Shown here piece after piece: positions 1-7,874 of a stretch of DNA of 29,406 bases. The DNA is from JARRLC01 sp050290865. GTDB lineage: Bacteria > Pseudomonadota > Alphaproteobacteria > Rhizobiales > Rhodomicrobiaceae. Positions within the stretch are counted from its first letter, which is position 1; every line of letters starts with the position of its first letter. The DNA lies in contig JBNKIW010000033.1 in NCBI GenBank assembly GCA_050290865.1, forward strand, positions 1-29,406, written 5' to 3'. The notes beneath the pieces were generated by a model, which worked only from the letters and a program-made list of their open reading frames with translations, was not told the DNA's origin and made no database searches. A program made the translations under genes and the position numbers.

Positions 1-305
1 TTTCACGAATCAAAGATCACCCGAGCGATTCAGAATATGGTCGATCTGTCAGCTGTTATTTCGTGCGATTGCCCTGGTGGGTCGCAGCCCCGCGCTTGCG
101 AGCGGCGGCAAATTGGTGTACCCAGGCGCCATGAAAATCATGCCTTGCGCGATCATTATAAGACGAATTTGCGGCCCGGTCGCCTGAGGGCGCCGGGAAG
201 GTTGTCCTCATGTCGTGAAACGAGAGGACAAATATAAGCTCCGCATTCCTTCCGCGTCGACGGCGCGCCAGGACCAAATGATTGATCTGCCAAGGATTGC
301 TTCCC
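1..305. other. Gene-free leader upstream of ileS
   Basis: I see no convincing gene here. The one open frame on the plus strand (to about 237) has no recognisable domain and an arginine-rich composition typical of noncoding GC-rich DNA. A TATAAG hexamer at 157-162 resembles a -10 box but has no good -35 partner. Downstream of it, 175-197 can fold into a hairpin of CCCGG + CGCC against GGCG + CCGGG, with a TGAG loop and one bulged T. No run of T follows it, so it is not an intrinsic terminator. In many alphaproteobacteria ribF precedes ileS, but no RibF-like C-terminus is visible. Confidence 0.5.
292..296 (+). promoter_or_regulatory. Ribosome binding site deciding the ileS start
   Basis: AAGGA lies 9 nt before the ATG at 306. 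An in-frame TTG at 282 would extend the protein by 8 residues but has no such site at the right distance, so ATG 306 is preferred. Confidence 0.6.
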
Positions 306-3300
306 ATGCAAAAGAAACGGAACGCGGCCCCCAAGGCCAGCAAACAGGCCCCTGCCGCAGAGGCTGCCGCTGAAGGCCGCGACTGGCGCAAGACGCTCTT
401 TCTGCCCCAAACCGATTTCCCGATGAAAGCGGGCCTTCCGCAGCTTGAGCCGAAACTCCTGGAACGCTGGGAGAAGATGAAGCTGTTCGAGCGCATGCGC
501 GAAGCCGCCAAGGGGCGCGCGAAATTCACCCTCCACGACGGCCCGCCCTACGCCAACGGCAACATCCATATCGGGCACGCGCTGAACAAGATCCTGAAGG
601 ATATGGTATCCCGCTCGCAGACGGTGCTGGGCAAGGATTCGAATTACGTGCCGGGCTGGGACTGCCACGGCCTGCCCATCGAATGGAAGATCGAGGAGCA
701 GTACCGCAAGAAGGGCAAGGATAAGAACGAGGTGCCGATCCTCGAATTCCGCCGCGAATGCCGTGAGTTCGCCGAGCACTGGATCGGCGTGCAGCGCGAG
801 GAGTTCAAGCGGCTGGGCGTCGAGGGCGACTGGCAGTGCCCCTACTCCACGATGACCTTCGACGCCGAGGCGGTGATCGCGGCAGAGCTGATGAAGTTCG
901 CCATGAACGGCTCGCTCTATCAGGGGTCGAAGCCGGTGATGTGGTCGGTGGTCGAGCGGACCGCGCTGGCCGAGGCGGAGGTGGAGTACAAGGAGCACAC
1001 CAGCCATACGATCTTTGTGAAGTTCCCCATTGAGGCCGCTGGCGCTGGGGACACCAGTCTGGAGAAGGCTTGGGCAAAAACACGTGAAATAAGAAGTGCG
1101 TCCGTCGTCATCTGGACGACTACGCCATGGACGGTGCCCGGCAACCGCGCCATCGCCTTTTCGTCGCGGATCGAGTACGGCCTATATGAGGTGACGGACG
1201 CGCCCGAGGACAACTGGGCGCAGAAAGGCGATCGGCTGGTTATCGCTGACGGTCTGGCGGAAAATCTGAAGAGCGCGGCGCGCATCGAGGAATGGAAGCG
1301 GCTTGGCGACGTCGATCCGGCAGCCGTCAAGGTGTGCAAGCATCCCTTCCACGAACACGGCTACGACTTCGAAGTCCGCCTCTTCGAAGCCGATTTCGTC
1401 ACCGAGGACACCGGCACCGGCTTCGTGCACTGCGCGCCGGGCCACGGCGGCGATGACTACGAGCTTTACGTCAAGCATCGCAAGGATTTCGAGGCCGCCG
1501 GCATCCCCGAAGTGCCCCACACGGTCGGCGAGGACGGCTATTATTTCGAGCATGTCCCCCTGTTCGGTGGCAAGACCCCCAAGCGCGTCATCGACGATCA
1601 CGGAAAATGGGGCGACGCGAATCAGGCGGTCATCGACGAACTGGTCAAGGCGAACGCGCTCGTCGCGCGTGGCCGTTTGCGCCACGACTATCCGCATAGC
1701 TGGCGGTCGAAAGCGCCGGTCATCTTCCGCAACACGCCGCAATGGTTCATCTCCATCGACAAGCCGGTGAAGGCCAAAGGCGTCAAGGGGAACAAGACTG
1801 TCCGCGATCTGGCCCTTGCCGCCATCGACGCCACACGCTTCGTGCCGCAAACCGGCCAGAACCGTCTGCGCGGCATGATCGAAGCGCGGCCCGACTGGGT
1901 GATCTCGCGCCAGCGCGCCTGGGGCGTGCCGATCACGGTGTTCCTCAACGAGAAGACCGGCGAAGTCATCCCCAACGCCAAATTCAACAGCGCCAAGGAA
2001 TTGATGGGCCGCATCACCACGGCGTTCGCGGAGGAAGGCGCGGATGCCTGGTTCAAAAAGGGGGCGCGGGAACGCTTCCTCGAGGGCCTCGTCGCCGATC
2101 CGTCCGAGTGGGAACAGGTCACCGACATTCTCGATGTATGGTTCGAGTCCGGCTCGACGCATGCCTTCGTCCTGGAGCCGCGCAAGAAAGACCTGGGCTG
2201 GCCGGCAGCGCTCTATCTCGAAGGCTCGGACCAGCACCGCGGCTGGTTCCATTCCTCGCTCCTGGAGTCCTGCGCCACACGCGGCCGTGCGCCCTATGAC
2301 GCTGTGCTGACGCATGGCTTCATCCTCAACGAGAAGGGCGAGAAGATGTCGAAGTCGGAGGGCAACGCCGCCGCTCCGGACCACGTCGTCAAGCAGTATG
2401 GCGCGGAAATCCTGCGGCTGTGGGTGGCATCATCCGACTATTCGGCGGACCTGCGCTTCGGCCCGACCATCATGCAGTCGGCGGTGGATGCCTACCGTAA
2501 GCTGCGCAACACGCTGCGCTTCATGCTCGGCACGCTCGCGCATTACGAGCCGTCCTTGCGCGTCGCGTATCAGGACATGCCGGAACTGGAGCGCTACATC
2601 CTGCATCGCCTGAGCGAACTCGACGGCGTGGTGCGCCGGGCCTATGACGGCTTCGATTTCAAGCGCGTGTTCGCCACGCTGTTCAATTTTTGTACGGTCG
2701 ATCTGTCCTCGCTGTATCTCGACATCCGCAAGGACGCGCTCTACTGCGAGCCCTATTCGAGCGCGAAGCGCCGGGCCTGCCTGACCGTCCTCGATGAGCT
2801 GTTCAATTGCCTGACCGCGTGGCTTTCGCCGCTGATGTGCTTCACGACCGAGGAAGCCTACCTCGCGCGCTTTCCCGATGCGGACGATTCGGTGCACCTC
2901 AAGGTTGCACCCGAAATTCCCACGGAATGGCGTGACCCCGCTCTGGCCGAGAAGTGGGCGAAGATCCGAGAGATCCGCCGCGTCGTCACCGGCGCGCTGG
3001 AAGTCGAGCGGCGCGAAAAGCGCATCGGGTCGAGCCTCGAAGCTGCGCCCGTGATCTATATCGAGGACGACAAGCTCTACGCGCTCGCGCAGCATGAGGA
3101 CTGGGCGGAAATCAGCATCACGAGCGATGCAGTGCTCCATGCCGGGCACACGCCGGGCGACGCGTTCCGGCTTGAGGACGTGCCGGGCGTCGGAGTCGTG
3201 CCCGCTCTGGCCAAGGGCAAGAAATGCGCCCGCTCATGGCGGATTGTGCCCGATGTCGGCAGCGATCCAGAGTTCCCGGAACTCTCGCCGCGCGATGCCG

Positions 3301-3329
3301 CCGCCGTCCGCGAGTTCGACAGCCGGTGA
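306..3329 (+). CDS. ileS: Isoleucyl-tRNA synthetase
   Basis: Class I aminoacyl-tRNA synthetase that charges tRNA(Ile) in the cytoplasm. From ATG 306 it has 1007 residues, within the range of bacterial IleRS. The HIGH signature is at residues 88-91, inside the context GPPYANGNIHIGHALNK. The KMSKS loop is at 680-684 (GEKMSKSEGN). The large CP1 editing domain lies between them, and the C-terminal anticodon-binding region follows. Many bacterial IleRS end in a four-cysteine zinc site. Here the corresponding tail (about 3220-3310) reads CARSWR and then LSPRDAAAV, so only one cysteine is left. No lspA or other partner follows; the next gene is on the opposite strand. Identity is certain; only the start (TTG 282 or ATG 306) is open. 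Confidence 0.98.
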   Translation: MQKKRNAAPKASKQAPAAEAAAEGRDWRKTLFLPQTDFPMKAGLPQLEPKLLERWEKMKLFERMREAAKGRAKFTLHDGPPYANGNIHIGHALNKILKDMVSRSQTVLGKDSNYVPGWDCHGLPIEWKIEEQYRKKGKDKNEVPILEFRRECREFAEHWIGVQREEFKRLGVEGDWQCPYSTMTFDAEAVIAAELMKFAMNGSLYQGSKPVMWSVVERTALAEAEVEYKEHTSHTIFVKFPIEAAGAGDTSLEKAWAKTREIRSASVVIWTTTPWTVPGNRAIAFSSRIEYGLYEVTDAPEDNWAQKGDRLVIADGLAENLKSAARIEEWKRLGDVDPAAVKVCKHPFHEHGYDFEVRLFEADFVTEDTGTGFVHCAPGHGGDDYELYVKHRKDFEAAGIPEVPHTVGEDGYYFEHVPLFGGKTPKRVIDDHGKWGDANQAVIDELVKANALVARGRLRHDYPHSWRSKAPVIFRNTPQWFISIDKPVKAKGVKGNKTVRDLALAAIDATRFVPQTGQNRLRGMIEARPDWVISRQRAWGVPITVFLNEKTGEVIPNAKFNSAKELMGRITTAFAEEGADAWFKKGARERFLEGLVADPSEWEQVTDILDVWFESGSTHAFVLEPRKKDLGWPAALYLEGSDQHRGWFHSSLLESCATRGRAPYDAVLTHGFILNEKGEKMSKSEGNAAAPDHVVKQYGAEILRLWVASSDYSADLRFGPTIMQSAVDAYRKLRNTLRFMLGTLAHYEPSLRVAYQDMPELERYILHRLSELDGVVRRAYDGFDFKRVFATLFNFCTVDLSSLYLDIRKDALYCEPYSSAKRRACLTVLDELFNCLTAWLSPLMCFTTEEAYLARFPDADDSVHLKVAPEIPTEWRDPALAEKWAKIREIRRVVTGALEVERREKRIGSSLEAAPVIYIEDDKLYALAQHEDWAEISITSDAVLHAGHTPGDAFRLEDVPGVGVVPALAKGKKCARSWRIVPDVGSDPEFPELSPRDAAAVREFDSR

Positions 3330-3500
3330 AGCGAGATGTGATGCCGCTCCCGAAAGGGCTCCGTTCACCATGAGCTGAGCGGCGCCCGGCCGGCGCGCGG
3401 CACGTCGAAGCGCCGCAGGCACGCGACGCTGGCGGCGACCGCGACGGCGAGGTTCAGTGCTCGGAGGGACACGTAGAATGCGAAGGGGCCAGCACGGGCC

Positions 3501-4571
3501 TCACCAATTGGGGGCGGATCCGCCGGGCGCTCTGGTCACCTCCCCCGGTTCATGGCCGAGGCCCGCCGCCGCCACCGTCGCCCCGGTTATTGCGTTCCCG
3601 GCTGTCCCGTCCGCGCCGCGCACCATTTCCGGCATGTGGGGCAGCGATCCGGCGATCTGGCTGACAACATAGCGCGGCCGCCCCTTCGACCAGTCGAACA
3701 GCTCCGCGAGATACAGCCCCATCAGGCCCAGCATGATATTGGTAACGCCGCCGGCGAAGAAGACGGCCGTCATCACGCTTGCCCAGCCGGGGGTGGGCAT
3801 CTCCGGGCTGCTCAACTTGGTGATGACGATGATGGCCGACATCACCAGCCCTGTCAGGGCCATGAGGCCGCCCAGCACGGGCGCGACATACAAAAGCCGC
3901 GTGCTGTGTCCAACGATGATCCGGCGGGCGAACCGCAGCCGCCCCAGAAAACTGTAAGCCGTCCGGCCCAAATACCGGGTTCCATGCTCCGCATTGATCG
4001 TACCGACGCGAAAGCCCAGCCAGCGGATCGTCCCGCCGTAGAATCTGTCCCGGTCGGGGACACGGCGGAAAGCTTCCAGAACACCTTTACTGATGATCGA
4101 AAAATTACTTTGCATCCTGTTGTAAGATGAATTCGCAAGTAAATTGAGTGTTCTATAAAACCATCCAGAAAGCCATAAGTAGAATGCGCTCTCCGACCGC
4201 CGCAGGCGGTTGACGAAAACGACCTCGTAGCCCTCCCGTGTCTTGGCGAAAAGCCTCGGGATGACTTCGGGCCGATCCTGGAGGTCCGAATCCATGACCA
4301 CGATCCAGTCGCCACGGGCATACTCCAATCCGGCACTGATGGCGGGATGCTGTCCGAAATTGCGGGCAAAACGAATGCCCCTGATCCGCGGCGAAACCCT
4401 GGCGAGCGCCGCTATGGCATGCCACGTTTCTATCCTGCTGCCGTCATCAACGAGAATGATCTCATAATCCCCGGCGATAGTACCGACTGCCCGGCCGACA
4501 CGCCGCACCAATTCGTTCAGTGTGGATGCTTGCTCGTTGTAAACCGGGGCGACAACCGAAATCCGGACCAT
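3501..4571 (-). CDS. GT2 family membrane glycosyltransferase (GtrB/DPM1-like)
   Basis: Probable polyprenyl-phosphate sugar transferase of the inner membrane. It would move a sugar from a nucleotide donor to undecaprenyl phosphate for surface-glycan modification. The 356-residue protein starts with a GT-A fold: VVAPVYNE at about 6-13, LVDDGS at 40-45, and the metal-binding DSD at 94-96 in VVMDSDLQDRPEV. Two hydrophobic segments follow at about 225-250 and 265-290, the usual GtrB/ArnC arrangement. After about residue 315 the tail is low-complexity and Gly/Ala-rich, which is unusual. The stretch 4085-4175 is clearly richer in A+T than its surroundings, hinting at transfer. An in-frame GTG at 4583 is an alternative start; neither start has a strong ribosome site. 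No flippase or GtrA partner is adjacent, so the sugar is unknown. Confidence 0.88.
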   Translation of the reverse strand: MVRISVVAPVYNEQASTLNELVRRVGRAVGTIAGDYEIILVDDGSRIETWHAIAALARVSPRIRGIRFARNFGQHPAISAGLEYARGDWIVVMDSDLQDRPEVIPRLFAKTREGYEVVFVNRLRRSESAFYLWLSGWFYRTLNLLANSSYNRMQSNFSIISKGVLEAFRRVPDRDRFYGGTIRWLGFRVGTINAEHGTRYLGRTAYSFLGRLRFARRIIVGHSTRLLYVAPVLGGLMALTGLVMSAIIVITKLSSPEMPTPGWASVMTAVFFAGGVTNIMLGLMGLYLAELFDWSKGRPRYVVSQIAGSLPHMPEMVRGADGTAGNAITGATVAAAGLGHEPGEVTRAPGGSAPNW

Positions 4572-4781
4572 GGGTGGGCGCACTCATTTGCGTTGCTGAA
4601 AACGCCCTGCACGGCATGCTCACCACTATTGCGCGAGGGGCGTTGACAGTAGACAAGCACGGGTTGTGCTGGTGTGCATCAGCAAAGTTGCCGATGCCGG
4701 GCAATAATGAACAGAAGAAGGTGCGCCTGTGGATGAAACAGCGGCATGACCTGCGTCGGGCCGTGGAACAACTCCACCCCT

Positions 4782-5465
4782 TCACGCGTAGCTGAGAAGC
4801 GGGGGAAGCTCGGCGAGCGTTCCGATCTTTCTGTCTGGCGCACCAGGCAGCCGCTCCTCACGCTGGCCGTAGCGGTCGCACCACACGACGCGCATACCGA
4901 ATGCGGACGCAGCATACGCATCCCAAGCATTCGAAGACTGGAAGACTATCGCGTCCGCCGCCACGCCGAGCCGGTCCACTGCAAGCTGGTACACCCGTGG
5001 ATGCGGCTTGTAGACGCCGACCTCCTCCACCGACAGGACATGGTCGATGAGGCTCCCCAGACCGGAGGCGGCGACGGCATCGTGAAGCATGGACGGCGAG
5101 CCGTTCGATAGGATCGCGGTAGCAAAACCCGCCCCCTTGAGCTGACGCAGTGTCTCAGGCACCTCGGGGAAGCATGCCAGTGTCCGGTAGAGATCCATGA
5201 GCCGCGATCGGAGCGCCGGGTCGTTCATGTCCAGCGCCTCGAGCGCGAAATCGAGCGCGTCGCCCGTCACCTGCCAGAAGTCGGCGTGACGGCCCTGCAG
5301 GCCGCGCAGCCAAGTGTACTGCAACTGCTTCTCACGCCACAGCGCGGTCAGCACGCTGGCCTTCCCGGCGGGGACGTCCGGGCAGTTGGCGGCAGCCGAG
5401 GCGAAGTCGAACAGTGTTCCGTAGGCATCGAAGACGCAGGCGCGAACAGCGATCGTCTCTGACAT
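4782..5465 (-). CDS. Haloacid dehalogenase, type II (L-2-haloacid dehalogenase)
   Basis: HAD-superfamily hydrolase predicted to convert L-2-haloalkanoic acids to D-2-hydroxy acids through an aspartyl ester. The 227-residue length is normal. All nine residues known to matter in L-DEX YL have counterparts here at a constant offset: nucleophile Asp13 and Thr17 in VFDAYGTLFD, Arg44 in LWREKQ, Ser120 in LSNGSP, Lys153 and Tyr159 in KPHPRVY, and Ser177, Asn179 and Asp182 in FQSSNAWDA. This separates it from generic HAD phosphatases. The start ATG 5465 has an AGGGGAGG site close upstream. The gene lies 75 nt downstream of bufC on the same strand and might be co-transcribed with it. The natural substrate in this organism is unknown. 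Confidence 0.9.
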   Translation of the reverse strand: MSETIAVRACVFDAYGTLFDFASAAANCPDVPAGKASVLTALWREKQLQYTWLRGLQGRHADFWQVTGDALDFALEALDMNDPALRSRLMDLYRTLACFPEVPETLRQLKGAGFATAILSNGSPSMLHDAVAASGLGSLIDHVLSVEEVGVYKPHPRVYQLAVDRLGVAADAIVFQSSNAWDAYAASAFGMRVVWCDRYGQREERLPGAPDRKIGTLAELPPLLSYA

Positions 5466-5540
5466 GGCGTGACCTCCCCTCCCCTTTCCACCCTGGCAGA
5501 CCACCTTCGCACGGAAAAGGTCGGCGAGGAACCGCTCCGG

Positions 5541-6353
5541 CTACACCGGCGCCGCCAGCAGGTCGGAGGCGGACCATTGGTGCAGACTGCGCGCCGCGCG
5601 CAGGGCGGCACCATCCGGATCGTCGTACATCGCCGCCAGTTCGCACAGAGCGGCGAAGCGCGCGCCTTTGGCCGCCTCGTCCCACAGCATGGCTTCCTCC
5701 GCGTTCAGGCTCCGGAATTTCGCGACATCCTGGCGCCAGACCAGGAGACGGTCCGGCTCGTCGAGACGGCATTCCTCCGGCGGGTCGCTTTCGTCCTTCA
5801 GCGCCCGCCAGATGGCGGCGGCGTTGGTCGCGAAATTCAGCCGGGATGCCGACGGATGAGGCGTGAAAGTCAGCTCCGGCCAGTCGGCGGCTGGGACAAC
5901 GGCGAAGGCGGCGGTCTCCAGCGGCGGCGCGTCAGGGGCATCGAAAGCATCGTTCAACGCTTTTTCCAGCGCGGCCAGCTCGGCGAGTTGCGGATGCCCA
6001 TCGTAGGGCGCGGCGGCGGCCAGGAACTCTGGCAGGCGCGCGCAAAAGTAGCGGGCGTTGCGCGTGCGCGAGGGGTTCGCGGCCGCATAGGCGCGGACCA
6101 TCGCCTCGAACGCCTCGTCGCCGAGATAGGCGTGCAGAAGTTCGTGATCGTTCTCTGCGAATTCGATCAGGCGCAGCATGTAGCCATCGCGGTAGACGCC
6201 GAGCAGTGCCTCTTTAGACTCGCGCGCACCGTCGGCAAGCGCAGCGAAAATACCGCCGTCACCCTTCAACAGCGCGCTTTGGAATGCGTCTTGAAGCTCG
6301 GACAGAGTCATGCGCGTGTCCTGAGCGCCTGCGGTACGATTTGACGCGGTCAT
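5541..6353 (-). CDS. bufC: BufC/HvfC-type DUF2063 protein (MNIO partner)
   Basis: Partner protein of the DUF692 oxidase encoded just upstream. In this family (DUF2063, older name 'putative DNA-binding domain protein') the protein is thought to bind the precursor peptide and present it to the MNIO enzyme. It has 270 residues. The N-terminal part, from LSELQDAFQSALL through VYRDGYMLRLIEF and NDHELLHAYLGDEAFE, is the conserved helical DUF2063 domain. The C-terminal half holds segments such as LLVWRQD that match the family's later domain. It starts 15 nt after the bufB stop with a strong GGGGGAGGA site, so the two genes are translationally close. An internal ATG at 6311 is a weaker alternative start. 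Function is inferred from family and gene order. Confidence 0.87.
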   Translation of the reverse strand: MTASNRTAGAQDTRMTLSELQDAFQSALLKGDGGIFAALADGARESKEALLGVYRDGYMLRLIEFAENDHELLHAYLGDEAFEAMVRAYAAANPSRTRNARYFCARLPEFLAAAAPYDGHPQLAELAALEKALNDAFDAPDAPPLETAAFAVVPAADWPELTFTPHPSASRLNFATNAAAIWRALKDESDPPEECRLDEPDRLLVWRQDVAKFRSLNAEEAMLWDEAAKGARFAALCELAAMYDDPDGAALRAARSLHQWSASDLLAAPV

Positions 6354-6368
6354 GGTAAAATCCTCCCC

Positions 6369-7241
6369 CTATCCGGCGGCGCGCAGCAGCAGCGGCGCAT
6401 CCCCCGGCGCGAGCGCGCCGGCGGCGATGGTGCGTGCCTGGTCCAGTTCCGCCACCAGTTCCGCCAGCGGCGGAATGTTGTCGTCGCGCTCGATCATGGT
6501 GGACACCGCCCCGAAGCGCTCGACGGAAGCCCGGTAAAGCTCCCACACCTCGTCGCGGACGGGATGGTCGTGCGTGTCGATGATGTGGGTGCCGAGATCG
6601 GTATGGCCGGCCAGATGCATCTGCACGACAGCCTCCGCCGGAACGCCTCGGATGAAGTCCAGCGGATCGTAGCCGTGATTGAAGGCGCCGACGAAGATGT
6701 TGTTCACATCGAACAGCAGGCGGCAGCCGGTGCGGCGCACCAGTTCGCTCAAGAATTCCCATTCGGTCATGTCCGCCTCACCGAAGCGCACATAACTCGA
6801 TACGTTCTCGATGGTGAGCGGCCGCCCCAGCACCTCCTGTACCTCCTGCACGCGGGCGCAGACATGCTGCAGGGCTTCATGCGTATAGGGGACTGGCAGC
6901 AGGTCGTGCAGGTTCACGCCGTGCACGCCGGTCCAGCAGAGATGGTCCGAAATCCATCGCGGCTCGACCCGTTCGGCCAGGGTCTTGAGCGCCGCCAGAT
7001 AGTCCCGGTCCAGCGGCGCGGTGGAAGCGATGGAGAGCGACACGCCGTGCATCACGATGGGGTAGCGCGCACGGATCTTTTCCAGCATGGCGAGCGGGCG
7101 TCCGCCGGGCACCATGTAGTTCTCCGAGATGATCTCGAACCAGTCGATGGGGGGATCGCCATCGAGGATTTCGCCGTAATGCTGCGGGCGAAGCCCCAGG
7201 CCGAAACCGAGATAGGGGAAGGTGTCGCTGGTGACGGTCAT
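6369..7241 (-). CDS. bufB: BufB: DUF692 multinuclear non-haem iron oxidase (MNIO)
   Basis: Peptide-modifying enzyme of the MNIO family (DUF692, TIM-barrel fold). Relatives convert cysteines of bufferin precursors into copper-binding heterocycles (reported as thiooxazoles). It has 290 residues, the usual length. Family hallmarks are visible in order: WFEIISENYM at 34-43, MHGVSLSI at 64-71, ISDHLCW at 97-103, IENVSSY at 144-150, FDVNNIFVGAFNHG at 177-190, MHLAGHTD at 208-215, DTHDHPV at 222-228 and ERDDNIPPL at 251-259. His65, Glu145, Asp178, His189, His209 and the DTHDH residues are the likely iron ligands. It lies between the precursor gene (77 nt upstream) and bufC (15 nt downstream). Confidence 0.93.
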   Translation of the reverse strand: MTVTSDTFPYLGFGLGLRPQHYGEILDGDPPIDWFEIISENYMVPGGRPLAMLEKIRARYPIVMHGVSLSIASTAPLDRDYLAALKTLAERVEPRWISDHLCWTGVHGVNLHDLLPVPYTHEALQHVCARVQEVQEVLGRPLTIENVSSYVRFGEADMTEWEFLSELVRRTGCRLLFDVNNIFVGAFNHGYDPLDFIRGVPAEAVVQMHLAGHTDLGTHIIDTHDHPVRDEVWELYRASVERFGAVSTMIERDDNIPPLAELVAELDQARTIAAGALAPGDAPLLLRAAG

Positions 7242-7273
7242 GTCCTACGAGCCCTTATCGCCGAAGAAAGAGG

Positions 7274-7306
7274 CGAGGGTTGGCGCAAGCGGCCATCCCT
7301 CCCTCG
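7274..7306 (-). other. Hairpin between bufA and bufB
   Basis: CGAGGG at 7274-7279 has the exact reverse complement CCCTCG at 7301-7306, giving a 6-bp stem in the 77-nt gap after the bufA stop. It could lower read-through into bufB so that precursor exceeds enzyme, but it is short and has no T run. The role is a guess. Confidence 0.3.
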
Positions 7307-7318
7307 TTGCCGTTGGGA

Positions 7319-7585
7319 TTATTTCGCCATCTCGAACTTGGCACCTTCGATCTTGGCGCAATCGGCCTTCGTCATCGCCAGGAAGCCCTTGCCCTTGCAG
7401 GCGTTCTGCCCCTTGCAAGCGTTGCTGGCGCTCTTACACGCGCCCTGGCCCTTACACGCATTGGCGCCCACGCAGTGGCCCTTGGCGTCGTCGGCATAAG
7501 CAGCCGGAGCAGCGGCGGCACCCGCGAGGAACAGCGCGGCGGCAGCGGCGGCAATGGTAGCACCGGAACGGTTGGCAAGTTTCAT
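7319..7585 (-). CDS. bufA: Bufferin precursor (BufA2-like copper-binding RiPP)
   Basis: Small exported precursor peptide, probably a periplasmic copper-buffering metallophore after modification by BufB. From ATG 7585 (GAGGAG site just upstream) it has 88 residues. The N-terminus is a Sec signal: basic start, a long Ala/Leu core, and an AYA cleavage site near residue 31. The mature part of about 57 residues has six cysteines (38, 44, 50, 57, 63, 76). Four lie in a repeated x-Ala-Cys-Lys-Gly/Ser motif (43-46, 49-52, 56-59, 62-65), including NACKGQNACKGKGF. This differs from the EGKCG repeat of the classic HvfA type. The call rests on this cysteine pattern and the adjacent MNIO and DUF2063 genes. 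No DoxX-like BufD is present nearby. Confidence 0.9.
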   Translation of the reverse strand: MKLANRSGATIAAAAAALFLAGAAAAPAAYADDAKGHCVGANACKGQGACKSASNACKGQNACKGKGFLAMTKADCAKIEGAKFEMAK

Positions 7586-7671
7586 CGTCGATCTCCTCAT
7601 TTGATTGCACGCCTCGGGCGTCGTGTCGCATGCCGCCAGTCCCGAGATGCCTTGCGACGGCATTGTGGGGG

Positions 7672-7698
7672 ATTCGGCCCGGATCGCCTGGGTGTTAC
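7672..7698 (-). promoter_or_regulatory. Candidate ECF (SigF-like) promoter of the buf operon
   Basis: Read on the minus strand, GTAACA (7698-7693) is followed after exactly 16 nt by CGAAT (7676-7672). This resembles the GTAACC-N16-CGAA pattern I recall for SigF-dependent bufferin-type genes of Caulobacter. It lies about 90-110 nt upstream of the bufA start, leaving a leader of roughly 80 nt. No sigma or anti-sigma gene is in the window. The sequence match is direct; the assignment is inference. Confidence 0.5.
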
Positions 7699-7874
7699 GT
7701 CACGAAGCGGTCAACTGTTTTTGATTGGCTGTGATGGGGGGGCGGAGATTCCGCGGCGCCTCGATATATGCTCAGGGTACCGATAGTCTGGAGTCCGCGA
7801 GCGAGACTGCGACAACCGGCGCGGTGCGAAGCCCGTACATTTAGCGGTATCAGCGTTCCATTTTTGAGGAAATG

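Noticed and set aside
157..162. ileS promoter at TATAAG
   Set aside because: No acceptable -35 hexamer at 16-18 nt upstream (AAAATC or similar), so it was not listed as a promoter.
37..237. Small open frame at the left edge, plus strand
   Set aside because: Arginine-rich composition, no domain, no ribosome site; looks like noncoding leader of ileS.
3365..3472. A 35-residue hydrophobic frame on the minus strand downstream of the glycosyltransferase, starting GTG (SLRALNLAVAVAA)
   Set aside because: It looks like one membrane helix, but it is short, lacks a ribosome site at the right distance and has no recognisable family. It could be a remnant of a membrane gene, but chance in GC-rich DNA is as likely.
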